Shown: one piece after another, positions 52,200-61,821 of the stretch
Layout: every line of letters begins with the position of its first letter
Position numbering within the stretch: position 1 is the stretch's first letter
Assembly (NCBI RefSeq): GCF_029873255.1
Contig: NZ_CP123622.1
Coordinates: forward strand, 1,334,501-1,398,500
DNA from: Pigmentibacter sp. JX0631
Lineage (GTDB): Bacteria > Bdellovibrionota_B > Oligoflexia > Silvanigrellales > Silvanigrellaceae
Reading direction: 5' to 3'
Length of the DNA: 64,000 nucleotides
Translations under genes and position numbers: made by a program
Notes under the pieces: model-generated
The model's input: only the letters and a program-made list of their open reading frames with translations
What the model was told of the DNA's origin: nothing
Database searches by the model: none

Positions 52200-53705
52200 T
52201 TATTCCTCTAAATCATCATCAAAAAATTCAATCTCAGACCCATCTAAAGATTTCATATCATCATTCGTTAAAGATCTAATATCATCATCATAATTACGAT
52301 CTTTTAAGAAACGAGCGCCTTTATTTGTTTTAACGCGTTCCCCTTTTTCATCTAGTGGAGAACGAGATCTTTCTCTAAAAATAATTGATATAGGAATATT
52401 TTTATAATTAAATGCCTCTCTAAAGGCATTTTCAAAATATCTTTTATAACTAAAATGTAAATCTTGAGGATGTGAACAGAATATAATAAATCTGGGCGGT
52501 AAAGTACCAACTTGGGTTGCATAGAAGAATTTAATTCTTTTAGATTTATTTTTTACCATTGGTGGTGTGTGTTTTAATAAAACTTCTTTCAGTACGTTAT
52601 TAACCTGGGAAGTAGAATTTCTTTTGTTACTTTGATCGTATAGATCTAAACATAAAGGAATTAATTTACTCACCCGTAAATTTTCTAGTGCACTAACAAA
52701 AACTACTGGAGCATATCTTAAATATCTTAAATCTAAGTGTAATTTTTCAGTAAAATCATTTACTGTTTTAGAATTTTTGTCTTTTATTAAATCCCATTTA
52801 TTTACAACAATTAAAATTGGTTTGCGTAATTCAAAAGCATAGCCTGCTACACGGGCATCACCATCCGTCGCTCCGTCTTCCGCATTTATGACTAAAACAG
52901 AAACATCAGACTCTTCTAAACAAGAGACACTTCTAAACGCTGAAAACCGTTCAAGTTTATCTGCCATTCGACTTTTTCGACGAATTCCTGCTGTATCAAT
53001 AACTTGCAATTCTCTGCCATGGTACTTCAAAAAAGCATCTACCGTATCACGAGTTGTACCAGGACGATCATCAACAATTGAACGAGTTTCTCCTACAAGT
53101 CTGTTTAAAATAGAGGATTTACCGACATTTGGACGACCAATAATGGAAAGTTTTATGGGGGGATTTTCTAAATCATTTTCTTTAATTTTACTTGAATTTG
53201 CAAAAATTTCAGTTGCAGCATCAAGCAAGTGACCCATTCCTCTATTATGTTCAGCACTTACAGGAAATATCTTAGATACTCCAAGTTTTCTAAACTCTTC
53301 TACAAAAATATCATCTTTTGGCAAATCGCATTTATTCACGCACACTATAAAGTTTTTTTCTGATTTTCGGAGTCTTCTGATCAATTCAGAATCTATAGGA
53401 TGAATTCCCTCTCTACCGTCAACAACAAAAATGACCGTTTCAGCTTCTTCAATAGCAAGTTCAGCTTGTTCAACCAATTGTATTTTGATGTTATCTTTAG
53501 AGGTTGGTTCAAATCCACCCGTATCGCAAAGATAAAAAAGTTCCCCATTATGTTCAGCTCTGCCAAAAATACGATCTCGGGTAACCCCAGGTTCGTTGTG
53601 CACTAAGCTTTTGCGCTCACGTATAATGCGGTTGAACAAGGAACTTTTTCCTACATTTGGGCGTCCTACCAAAGCTACAAGACGTGTATATGTTCTTAAA
53701 GTCAT
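52200..53705 (-). CDS. der: GTPase Der (EngA), double GTPase of ribosome assembly
   Basis: 501 residues. Two tandem GTPase domains: G1 GRPNVGKSSLFNR near residue 15 with CDTGGF, and GRPNVGKSSILNR with VIDTAGIRRKSR and NKWDLIK; then the KH-like C-terminal domain. A ~50-residue acidic tail (SLTNDDMKSLDGSEIEFFDD) follows. Der is essential for 50S assembly. It is the first gene of the block leading to rsmB-like and yfa genes, 2 bases before the former. Confidence 0.95.
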   Translation of the reverse strand: MTLRTYTRLVALVGRPNVGKSSLFNRIIRERKSLVHNEPGVTRDRIFGRAEHNGELFYLCDTGGFEPTSKDNIKIQLVEQAELAIEEAETVIFVVDGREGIHPIDSELIRRLRKSEKNFIVCVNKCDLPKDDIFVEEFRKLGVSKIFPVSAEHNRGMGHLLDAATEIFANSSKIKENDLENPPIKLSIIGRPNVGKSSILNRLVGETRSIVDDRPGTTRDTVDAFLKYHGRELQVIDTAGIRRKSRMADKLERFSAFRSVSCLEESDVSVLVINAEDGATDGDARVAGYAFELRKPILIVVNKWDLIKDKNSKTVNDFTEKLHLDLRYLRYAPVVFVSALENLRVSKLIPLCLDLYDQSNKRNSTSQVNNVLKEVLLKHTPPMVKNKSKRIKFFYATQVGTLPPRFIIFCSHPQDLHFSYKRYFENAFREAFNYKNIPISIIFRERSRSPLDEKGERVKTNKGARFLKDRNYDDDIRSLTNDDMKSLDGSEIEFFDDDLEE

Positions 53706-53800
53706 TTTTGAGTGATCCTGTTTCTATCTTTTAAAATATGCTAAATGCTATTCCAGATGCCATGATCCTTAAATAATCGTTGAGGCTAAAAAGGGCTAAT

Positions 53801-53816
53801 CTATGAGGCATCATAG
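53801..53816. repeat. Inverted repeat between der and the CCA/poly(A) polymerase gene
   Basis: CTATGA-GGCA-TCATAG, a perfect 6-base arm palindrome with a 4-base loop, 28 bases before the GTG of the nucleotidyltransferase. It could be an operator or leader hairpin for either divergent gene. Confidence 0.4.
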
Positions 53817-53843
53817 CCAATCAACCTGCATAACGGAAAATTT

Positions 53844-55211
53844 GTGAAACATAAAGCGCTTTTTAAAAATAAGGAGTTTTCTCCTTACTCAAATGTCCGC
53901 AAATCTAGAATATTTGTTTCTGCTAAACAAATTTGCTCCATTCTTCAAAAAAATGGATATGAAGCTTATGTTGTGGGTGGAGCCGTAAGAGATCTTGTCA
54001 TCCGACCCAATTTAGTTCCAAAAGATCTTGATATTGCAACATCTGCTCTTCCCTCAGAAATTAAACAACTCTTTGAAAATAGTCGATTTGTTGGGGAATC
54101 ATTTGGAGTATGTCTCGTCCAACATAATGATATTTCCTTTGAAGTAACTACTTTTCGGAAAGATGGAGAATACATAGACAGAAGAAGGCCTGCAAATGTA
54201 ACAAAAGGAACGTTTCAGGAAGATGCCAATAGAAGAGATTTCACTATCAACTGTTTATACTTTGACCCCATAAAAAATAAAATTTTGGATCCCCACAATG
54301 GTTTGCATGATATTCGCCAGAAAATCATCCAATGTGTTGGGGACGCTGATAGTCGTCTGCATGAAGATGCTTTAAGAATCATTAGGATGTGTAGATTTTC
54401 AGCAAATTTACACTTTCAAATATCTGACGAATGTGTTCTTGCTGGTAAGCGTAAATCAGATGGAATTTATTTGCTTAGTAAAGAAAGAATTTTGCTTGAG
54501 TTTAAAAAAATAAAACTAGGTCGTTTTTACTTTTTTTATGAAAATATTAATAAAATATTAGATATTAGTTTAGTCTTTTTTCCTAACTACTTAAAAGATT
54601 CTTCAAATTCAAATAAAAGTATTATTAAAAACACTATTAATACTAGCAAAATAAAAATAGATACCCCATATCCTTTTTTCAATTTTCTAAAAACATTTTT
54701 ATATATTAATGATATTAATTTAAAAAATTATGAGCTCATGTTACAGCAATTTGACCAATGGCCATTAACATCTGAAGATAAAAAAATTTGCTCACTATTT
54801 TTAAAAGCCATCCATTTAAAAGAGCACATACCCCCTCAAACAGAAATAGAAGTAACAGATTTTATCTTTTTTGAGATATTAGTTAGTTTACAGAATATTT
54901 CGCAGTGTTTGGCATACGGCATATTTATTAATTTATCAGTATTTATTAAGGACCCATTGCTGAAAGAAACATTATATAAAATGATTGAATTTTCAAGTCA
55001 AAATAAAACACCAACCATAAACTCTAGTGAAGTTGTTAAACAAGTAAAAATTTATGCTTATGAAAAAAAATATATATCTGTAGTTATTAAGTATTTACAA
55101 TATATATACTTAAAAAAAGGAATAATGCCAAAAATTCAAAGTATCTTGCAATTTAAAAATCAATTTTTTAAAGAATATTTTGAAATATTAACTCTATTAA
55201 ACAAAAAGTAA
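53844..55211 (+). CDS. tRNA nucleotidyltransferase / poly(A) polymerase family protein
   Basis: 455 residues. Class II nucleotidyltransferase head: AYVVGGAVRDLVIRP and PKDLDIATSALP, with metal-binding D61 and D63, then FEVTTFRKDGEYIDRRRP and EDANRRDFTINCLYFDP, and EDALRIIRMCRFSA. The head is close to CCA-adding enzymes and PcnB, which cannot be separated reliably by eye. The C-terminal half is divergent and AT-rich. The start is a GTG with GGA upstream. Because the one tRNA here encodes its CCA, a repair or poly(A) role is possible. The trmJ gene follows 3 bases later. Confidence 0.82.
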   Translation: MKHKALFKNKEFSPYSNVRKSRIFVSAKQICSILQKNGYEAYVVGGAVRDLVIRPNLVPKDLDIATSALPSEIKQLFENSRFVGESFGVCLVQHNDISFEVTTFRKDGEYIDRRRPANVTKGTFQEDANRRDFTINCLYFDPIKNKILDPHNGLHDIRQKIIQCVGDADSRLHEDALRIIRMCRFSANLHFQISDECVLAGKRKSDGIYLLSKERILLEFKKIKLGRFYFFYENINKILDISLVFFPNYLKDSSNSNKSIIKNTINTSKIKIDTPYPFFNFLKTFLYINDINLKNYELMLQQFDQWPLTSEDKKICSLFLKAIHLKEHIPPQTEIEVTDFIFFEILVSLQNISQCLAYGIFINLSVFIKDPLLKETLYKMIEFSSQNKTPTINSSEVVKQVKIYAYEKKYISVVIKYLQYIYLKKGIMPKIQSILQFKNQFFKEYFEILTLLNKK

Positions 55212-55214
55212 CAA

Positions 55215-55961
55215 ATGAATCAAAAAAGTATTTGCATTATATTAGTTTGTCCTGAACATCCTAGCAATATTGGCTCTGTCGCTAGAGCAATGAATAATAT
55301 GGGAGTGTCAGAATTAAGATTAGTGAATCCTTGCGACTATTTAAAGCATGGCAGTGAAAGTGCTATGTCGTTGGCTATGCATTCCCATACCATATTGCTA
55401 AATGCGAAAGTCTATTCATCATTGCAAGATGCTGTTTCTGATAAAAATTTTATAATTGGTACTACGAATAGAATTCGCGGTCATCACAAATTTCTTCACT
55501 CCGCATGGACAATAAAAGAACTTTTAAAAACAAATAACGATTTTACTTTTGTCTTTGGGAGAGAATCTTCAGGATTAACAAATTCAGAAATAGACCTTTG
55601 TAATCATCTTTTGACAATTCCAACTTTTGGTACTTCACATTCTCTTAATCTTGCTCAAGCAGTTATGGTTGTTTTGTATGAAACAAGTAAATACTTAAAT
55701 TCAGAAGTGAACGCCATTCAACCAAGCTTTAAATATAAAACAACAGCTAATTCAGAGCATATTGAAATGCTAAAAAACAATATCATGTCTTTTCTACAAA
55801 AAATTAATTACATTAAAAATGGCAATGACAAAAAAAGAAAAAGTGTTTTTTCTAAATTATTGGCAGAAAAAAAATTAACAGCAAAAGAAGTGAATATCAT
55901 TCAAGGAATTATTCAGAAAGCTGAAAATAAAATAGATTCTTTAATCAATGGAAGGCAGTAA
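55215..55961 (+). CDS. trmJ: TrmJ-like SPOUT tRNA methyltransferase
   Basis: 248 residues. ICIILVCPEHPSNIGSVARAMNNMG is the TrmJ N-terminal signature; IIGTTNRIRGH, TFVFGRESSGLTNSEI and TIPTFGTSHSLNLAQAVMVV form the knotted SAM site. It methylates the 2'-O of nucleotide 32 in tRNA. It lies directly after the nucleotidyltransferase gene, and its last 21 bases overlap the convergent propeller gene. Confidence 0.88.
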   Translation: MNQKSICIILVCPEHPSNIGSVARAMNNMGVSELRLVNPCDYLKHGSESAMSLAMHSHTILLNAKVYSSLQDAVSDKNFIIGTTNRIRGHHKFLHSAWTIKELLKTNNDFTFVFGRESSGLTNSEIDLCNHLLTIPTFGTSHSLNLAQAVMVVLYETSKYLNSEVNAIQPSFKYKTTANSEHIEMLKNNIMSFLQKINYIKNGNDKKRKSVFSKLLAEKKLTAKEVNIIQGIIQKAENKIDSLINGRQ

Positions 55962-57071
55962 ATCAAATTTTTTCTTAAATGCATATATTTTATGATCAAA
56001 ACCACTTACATAAAATGCATCATTATCACCTGTTAAAATATTTGAATAAATTGGCCCCCCAAGTTTATGACTCCAGACTAGTTTTCCTTCAGGAGAAATT
56101 TCATAAACTTTATAATCAAAAGACCCAACTAGTATATTACCAAATCTATTAAATTGAGGCTTTGAATACACTGTTCCACCGCATTCAAAATCCCATTTTT
56201 TTGTTCCATCTGGGTTCATTGCATATAATTTATGATCATAGGATCCAATATATATAGTCCCATTTTCATCAACTTTAGGGCTAGAATAAATCATTCTTCC
56301 AGTTTTATATTGCCATTTCTTTGTTCCATTAGGATTTAAAGCATAAATATTTGAATCGTACGATCCAAAATAGATAGTTCCATCTTTTGCGAAATCAGGC
56401 GATGAGTAAACATACCCTTCTGTTTCAAACTCCCAATTTTTTATACCGTTTTTATTAATTGAATATAACTTATTATCATTCGATCCAATATAAATATTGC
56501 CTAATTTATCAATACTTGGACTTGCAGAGTAAATTGGGGCATTAGTTTTAAATACCCATTTTTTACTTCCATTTTCGTTAACAGCGTAAAGGTTTCCATC
56601 ATTAGAACCAACATAAACAGTTCCTTGTTGATCAACTACAGGACTTGAATATATATCACCCTCGGTTAGAAATTCCCATTTCTTTTTTCCATTAGGATAT
56701 ATAGCATACAACTTTTTATCTGTAGATCCAAAGTAAATAATACCATTTTTATCCACAAAAGGAGAAGAATAAATTGCGCCATCTGTAAAAACATTCCACA
56801 AAATATTTCCTTTCCTATCAAATGCATATAGTTTTTGATCAAAAGAGCCCACATACATGACACCATTTGTAGATTTTGCAATACTTGAATATAAAATAGA
56901 TCCAGTTGTTATATTCCAATCAAAAATCATTTTAAATGGTATGTTTCTTTGTTTTGTTCTTAGAAATCTTTCAAAATTAATTGCATTATGGGAAGCTACC
57001 GATTTTTTAATGAATATAGAATTTATAGCAATAGAAAATAATAATATTCTAGTTAAACTTAATTTATGCAT
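55941..57071 (-). CDS. Exported PQQ-type eight-repeat beta-propeller protein
   Basis: About 376 residues. A signal peptide (ILLFSIAINSIFIKKSVAS) is followed by eight consecutive ~38-residue repeats of the form IYSSP..D..GTIYFGS.D..LYA..PNG..KW, i.e. PQQ-like (BamB/YfgL-like) blades. The repeats are very regular, with little divergence. The ATG at 57071 has AGAGGTGA upstream; an in-frame ATG at 57155 would add a non-signal leader. Such propellers are scaffolds for protein contacts; the partner is unknown. Confidence 0.82.
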   Translation of the reverse strand: MHKLSLTRILLFSIAINSIFIKKSVASHNAINFERFLRTKQRNIPFKMIFDWNITTGSILYSSIAKSTNGVMYVGSFDQKLYAFDRKGNILWNVFTDGAIYSSPFVDKNGIIYFGSTDKKLYAIYPNGKKKWEFLTEGDIYSSPVVDQQGTVYVGSNDGNLYAVNENGSKKWVFKTNAPIYSASPSIDKLGNIYIGSNDNKLYSINKNGIKNWEFETEGYVYSSPDFAKDGTIYFGSYDSNIYALNPNGTKKWQYKTGRMIYSSPKVDENGTIYIGSYDHKLYAMNPDGTKKWDFECGGTVYSKPQFNRFGNILVGSFDYKVYEISPEGKLVWSHKLGGPIYSNILTGDNDAFYVSGFDHKIYAFKKKFDLLPSID

Positions 57072-57364
57072 AGAATCACCTCTTCTTATCATCAATGAAA
57101 ATCTAATATCATAAAAGTAACAGCAATTATAGAAAAAAGTGAAAAATGTTTTCACATAATTATTGGGAATGTATTTTAAATCAATTCTATAAAATTTAGA
57201 AAATCTAATTAAGTATCAAAGAATTGCAAAAAAATTGGATAAATATATAATAAAATATTAAATTTTTCATTTGTAGTATTAGCTAATATTTAAAATTAAG
57301 TCTTTATTTGATTTTATCCAATTTTTAATTATGATTATTCAATAAACAACTTTAATCTTTCCAT

Positions 57365-58975
57365 TTAAAATTTTGTGAATTTGTCTAATGCTGACTGAGT
57401 TGTCGAACGAATATTTCTTCTTGTAATGGTTCCTTGTGAAACAAAGTTCAATAAGTACCATTTACCACCAGCTTTTCCGTTTGTACCACTAGCTCCATCA
57501 CCACCAAAAGGTTGCATGTTAACAATAGCCCCTGTTGTTTTTCTATTAACATAAAAATTACCGGCTAATTGACTTAAAATTGGAATTGCTTTTTCTAAAA
57601 AGCTTTCATCTAAGCTTATTACACTTCCAGTTAAACGATAATTATGCTGTGTTATTATTGGTTCAATTTCAGAAAATTGTTTATAAGTTTTAATTGCAAT
57701 TACAGGTCCAAATATTTCTTCACTTAGTAATTCATGTTTATCAGCATAAACTTCAATTATTGTTGGATCAACATAGAAGCCTTTTTCTTTACTATAATTA
57801 CCGCCAGCTATAATTTTACAATTAGAATCTTTTTTCGCTCTCTCAATAAAAGCTGTAATTTTATTGAATTGCCTTTCATTTATGACGGGACCTACATCAC
57901 ATAATCTTTCTGTTGGGTTACATACTTTTAACGCTTTAGTTTCAACCAACAAAACATTTTTTAGCTCTGGCCAAACTTTTTCATCAATTATTGCAACACT
58001 ATTAGCCGAACATTTTTGTCCACTTCTTCCAAAAGCACCTTGTACAATAGACCGAGCAGTATCAACAACATCAATATTTTTATCTGCTACAAGAAAATCT
58101 TTCCCGCCAGTTTCAGCAATAAATCTTGGAAAATTCATGCGTGAATTTTCTGTGTTAAATAAATAATTTCCAAAAATTCTTGCGGTTGCAAAACTACCAG
58201 TAAAGTTAACTGCACTTAACTCTGGATGCGTTAAAATACTTGGTAAACAAGGTTTGCCATCACCGGTGATCATATTAATAACGCCCGGAGGAAAACCGGC
58301 TTCGTCCAAAGCGAGCATTAAAAGATATCCACTAAACACAGCATCATCAGAAGGTTTCCAAATAACAGTATTTCCAGTAAGAGCCATTACTAAAGGAAGG
58401 TGATATCCAATTGCTTGTGGAAAATTAAAAGGAGTCACTGCGCAAGTAAATCCTTTTAGCGGTCGGAGTTGAAGTTGGTTTGTTTCTCCCCAACCGTCAC
58501 CTAATTCTTCAGCTAAAAGTTCTGTATAAAAATAGTTATTAAAACGGACAAAATCCATTAATTCTGCCCATTCTACATAGGTTTCATAACTATTATATCC
58601 ACATTCAATTGTGGAGGTTGCGCATAATTCATATTTCCATTTCAATAAAACATTTTCTAAGTCTCTAAATTTTTGGATTCTCGATGCAGGCGATAATTTT
58701 GCCCAAGCTTCTTTTGCATTCAAAGCTGCATCAATTGCTAATTTTGCATGCTCCGAATCAGCTTGTTGTAAAGTTCCAAGCAGTTCCCCATTTGCAGGAT
58801 TAAAGTTTTTTAATTTATTCTGCGAATAAATTTTTTTTCCATTAATAATCATGGGAACATCAAATTGTTTTGGTACTTTATTTAATGCAATAGAATATTT
58901 TTCCCACTCAGAATCTATTTCTCTTGGATTAATTATCATTTCATTATTGGGCATTTTTAAAGAAAGTTTATACAT
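57365..58975 (-). CDS. L-glutamate gamma-semialdehyde (1-pyrroline-5-carboxylate) dehydrogenase
   Basis: About 536 residues, the length of the single-domain P5C dehydrogenases. Catalytic motifs: FIAETGGKDFLV (Glu), GAFGRSGQKCSANS (Cys), AVTPFNFPQAIGYHLP (NAD binding), and NFYVNRKTTGAIVNMQPFGG near the end. It oxidises glutamate semialdehyde to glutamate in proline or arginine/ornithine breakdown. The start at 58975 has AAGGGAG 7 bases upstream; the frame opens further to 59017. The KamA-like gene lies 125 bases upstream on the same strand. No proline dehydrogenase is nearby. Confidence 0.92.
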   Translation of the reverse strand: MYKLSLKMPNNEMIINPREIDSEWEKYSIALNKVPKQFDVPMIINGKKIYSQNKLKNFNPANGELLGTLQQADSEHAKLAIDAALNAKEAWAKLSPASRIQKFRDLENVLLKWKYELCATSTIECGYNSYETYVEWAELMDFVRFNNYFYTELLAEELGDGWGETNQLQLRPLKGFTCAVTPFNFPQAIGYHLPLVMALTGNTVIWKPSDDAVFSGYLLMLALDEAGFPPGVINMITGDGKPCLPSILTHPELSAVNFTGSFATARIFGNYLFNTENSRMNFPRFIAETGGKDFLVADKNIDVVDTARSIVQGAFGRSGQKCSANSVAIIDEKVWPELKNVLLVETKALKVCNPTERLCDVGPVINERQFNKITAFIERAKKDSNCKIIAGGNYSKEKGFYVDPTIIEVYADKHELLSEEIFGPVIAIKTYKQFSEIEPIITQHNYRLTGSVISLDESFLEKAIPILSQLAGNFYVNRKTTGAIVNMQPFGGDGASGTNGKAGGKWYLLNFVSQGTITRRNIRSTTQSALDKFTKF

Positions 58976-59100
58976 ACTTTTCTCCCTTGAAAATAAAACT
59001 CCTTGTAACGCTTTCAAAAGCTTCTCATAATACAGGAATCTATTTTCTACAAGATTAAAGAAATTTGGAAAAGAAATTCAATTACTTATTAATTTTATTT

Positions 59101-60315
59101 TTAAATTCGTTGTGCATGCGGGTATGATTTTTCTTCTAAACTGATTTGTGGAACATATCCTTCTAAAGGACTCGGTTCGGCCCAAGGCTCATTATTTAAC
59201 TGTTTTAAAATGACATAATCACCATCACGAGCAATAAGATGATTTGGTGATAATGGAATTTTTCCACTCGGAGTATCTAAAACATATTGAGGATTTGCAA
59301 AACCAGTTGTGCTCCCTCGCAATTGCCGCATGATATCTAACCCTTTTTCAATAGGTATCCTTAAATGCTCAGTTCCACCAACTATTTGTGGATGATAAAT
59401 ATAATATGGACGTACGCGCATATTTACCAAACCATTTACTAACTCTCGCATTTTAGTAACATCGTCATTAATGTTTTTTAAAAATACAGATTGATTTCCA
59501 ACAGGTATTCCATTTTTTAGTAAAGTATCAATAGCTGAAGCAGCTTCTGGTGTTAATTCTTGCGCACTATTAAAATGAGTATTTATCCAGATAGGATGAT
59601 ATTTTGCCAGCATTTCAGCGAATTCAGTTGTTATTCTGTAAGGTAACGAAACTGGTGTTCTAGTGCCAAATCGAATAATTTCAACATGTGGTATTTCTCT
59701 AAGTTTTTTCAATAAATTTTCTATTGTTCCATCATGTGCTATAAATGGATCTCCGCCGGTTATTAGGACATCCCGGATATTTTTATTACTAGAAATATAC
59801 TCCAAGCCTTTTTCAATTATTTTTGGATTAAAATGCAAACCTTCTTCACCATCTCTCCGTTTGCGAAAACAATAACGACAATAGACAGGGCAAAGCTGCG
59901 CAACACACCAAGCAATTCTGTCTTTGTAAACATGAACCACTTCTTTAACTGGTGAATTAGTAACTTCATTTAGTGGGTCTAATACTCCATAATTGTCTTT
60001 TAATTCTTCTAATTTAGGAACTAATTGTAACCGAACCGGGTCATTTTCATTAATAAAATCTATTAATGCAATAGAATATGGACTGATTCCTGCATGAAAT
60101 ACATTTTTTAACTCTAAAAAAGCTTTTTTTTCATCTGCAGAAAAATGAATAATTCCAGGAAAATCTTCGCCAGATTGAATTTGATATTTCATTTGCCAAC
60201 GCCAATTAGAAAACGTTTCTTCTGGTACACCAAATAATTGAGCGCCCGTTTGTGTTACTAATTTTTTGTTAAATGCAGTTCTGATATGCAACTGATTTGG
60301 ATAAACAAACGACAT
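59101..60315 (-). CDS. KamA-family radical SAM amino-acid 2,3-aminomutase
   Basis: 404 residues. The radical-SAM cluster is C142-xxx-C146-xx-C149 (LCPVYCRYCFRKRR). Other marks: ITGGDPF, RFGTRTPVSLPYR, INTHFNSAQE, YYIYHPQIVGGTEHLRIP and VLDTPSGKIPLSPNH, where the lysine that holds PLP and an Asp are found. The family interconverts alpha and beta lysine (or glutamate). The second aspartate that holds the lysine amino group is not evident in HPQIVGG, so the substrate is unclear. The size is that of KamA rather than EpmB. Located upstream of the P5C dehydrogenase. Confidence 0.82.
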   Translation of the reverse strand: MSFVYPNQLHIRTAFNKKLVTQTGAQLFGVPEETFSNWRWQMKYQIQSGEDFPGIIHFSADEKKAFLELKNVFHAGISPYSIALIDFINENDPVRLQLVPKLEELKDNYGVLDPLNEVTNSPVKEVVHVYKDRIAWCVAQLCPVYCRYCFRKRRDGEEGLHFNPKIIEKGLEYISSNKNIRDVLITGGDPFIAHDGTIENLLKKLREIPHVEIIRFGTRTPVSLPYRITTEFAEMLAKYHPIWINTHFNSAQELTPEAASAIDTLLKNGIPVGNQSVFLKNINDDVTKMRELVNGLVNMRVRPYYIYHPQIVGGTEHLRIPIEKGLDIMRQLRGSTTGFANPQYVLDTPSGKIPLSPNHLIARDGDYVILKQLNNEPWAEPSPLEGYVPQISLEEKSYPHAQRI

Positions 60316-60519
60316 ACTGATTCTTTCTTTATTTCTATTTACAATTAGTTACAAATTTAATAATATCGTTAGATAATAAACAGGAATTAAAATATTTTCT
60401 ATTTTTATCCCCACCTTCTTGTACACAATTACTTATCCTTGTAAACAATTATTGTGACTTTTTTAGTTAAGTGAAACTCTCTCAGAGCCATAACTCAAGA
60501 TTTGTATTAGGACTAATAA

Positions 60520-61809
60520 ATGCAAACAAAAGCTAAAGCAATTCGATTTCTTTTATACCGCTACCTCTTTTCCTCTTGGGCTAGCAGAACGCGAAAAAAC
60601 GCTTCTTCAATAGGCGTTTTATTGCCAGTAACCGGTGTTGCAATTGGAGTTTTTGCTTTTACAGTAGTTTTAAGTGTGATGGGAGGATTTGTCAAAGACA
60701 TAAAAAATAATCTTTTCAATTTAAATGCACATATAGAAATTATAGCTAAAAATAAAAATGATCTTATTCCTATTGATCCACTTCTTCTTTCTAAAATTGA
60801 ATCTTTCTCTTCAGATATTCTTTCTACTGCTCCTTATCAAAGTGGAGATGTAATTTTACAGGCAGGTAATAAAGGGCAAATGGCTAGATTAGAAGGTATT
60901 TCACCTGAAAAAGCTCCACTTACCTTAGGAATTGAGAAGTATCTTTCAAAAAATAGTAGCTTAGACATCCTAAATAAAAAGCTTAAAGCGCAAAATATCT
61001 ACAAATCAGCCGATTTTCCTACTATCATATTAAGCTATGACTTGATGAATCAATTAGGCCTGAATGTAGGCGACAGTTTAACCCTTGTTTCAACACAACC
61101 CGATGAGGGACCGGGCGGCCTTTCTCCAATTCAATTTCCTGTAGTTATTGCTGCAAATGTAAATTTGAAAAACTTAGCATTAAATCAAAAAGTAATTTTT
61201 TCATCTATTGATGTAGCAAATATTTTTTTCCAAACTCATAATACTTGGAAAGGAATTCAAATAAAAATAAAAAACCCCTTAGATGCTGATGATTTTTCAA
61301 TAAATCTAAATAAAAAATTAAACCCTTTAGGACTACAAGCCATTCCATGGACTGAATCAAATAGTGCTTTTTTAAAGGTTCTAACCTTAGAAAAGTGGGG
61401 AATGAGTTTTGTAATGAGTATGATAATTTTAGTGGGTTGCTTTAGTATTTCTATTTCATTATTACTTTCAGTGCGAAGAAAATCCAGTGAATTTGCAATT
61501 CTTAGAAGTATGGGTTTTGAGCAATTAGATCTAAGCCGGCTTTTATTGTGGCAGGGATTTATTATTGGTCTTGCTGGTGTTGTAATAGGACTCATTTTAG
61601 GTGGATTATGCTTGTATTTTATTCATAATTATCAAATACCTTTTATAACTCATTCTTATTCATCTAAGCCGTTACCTATCTTAGTAAATTATTTTGATCT
61701 CATTATTATCTCTCTGGGAAGTGTTTTTTTAGCAATGTTAGCCGCTGTTTGGCCTGCAATTGAAGTAAAAAATTTGGATATTATTGAAATATTATCAGTT
61801 AGAAATTAA
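60520..61809 (+). CDS. Lipoprotein-releasing ABC transporter permease (LolC/E family)
   Basis: 429 residues. Opens with FLLYRYLFSSWASRTRKNASS (the conserved LolC/E N-terminal amphipathic part) and a first helix LLPVTGVAIGVFAFTVVLSVMGGF. A large periplasmic loop follows, then three C-terminal helices with LLSVRRKSSEFAILRSMGFEQLDLSRLLLWQG (the FtsX-like coupling segment). With LolD it extracts lipoproteins from the inner membrane. Only one permease gene is here, so it may be a homodimer (LolF-like) or its partner lies elsewhere. lolD follows 12 bases later. Confidence 0.88.
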   Translation: MQTKAKAIRFLLYRYLFSSWASRTRKNASSIGVLLPVTGVAIGVFAFTVVLSVMGGFVKDIKNNLFNLNAHIEIIAKNKNDLIPIDPLLLSKIESFSSDILSTAPYQSGDVILQAGNKGQMARLEGISPEKAPLTLGIEKYLSKNSSLDILNKKLKAQNIYKSADFPTIILSYDLMNQLGLNVGDSLTLVSTQPDEGPGGLSPIQFPVVIAANVNLKNLALNQKVIFSSIDVANIFFQTHNTWKGIQIKIKNPLDADDFSINLNKKLNPLGLQAIPWTESNSAFLKVLTLEKWGMSFVMSMIILVGCFSISISLLLSVRRKSSEFAILRSMGFEQLDLSRLLLWQGFIIGLAGVVIGLILGGLCLYFIHNYQIPFITHSYSSKPLPILVNYFDLIIISLGSVFLAMLAAVWPAIEVKNLDIIEILSVRN

Positions 61810-61821
61810 ATTGGAGAAAAT

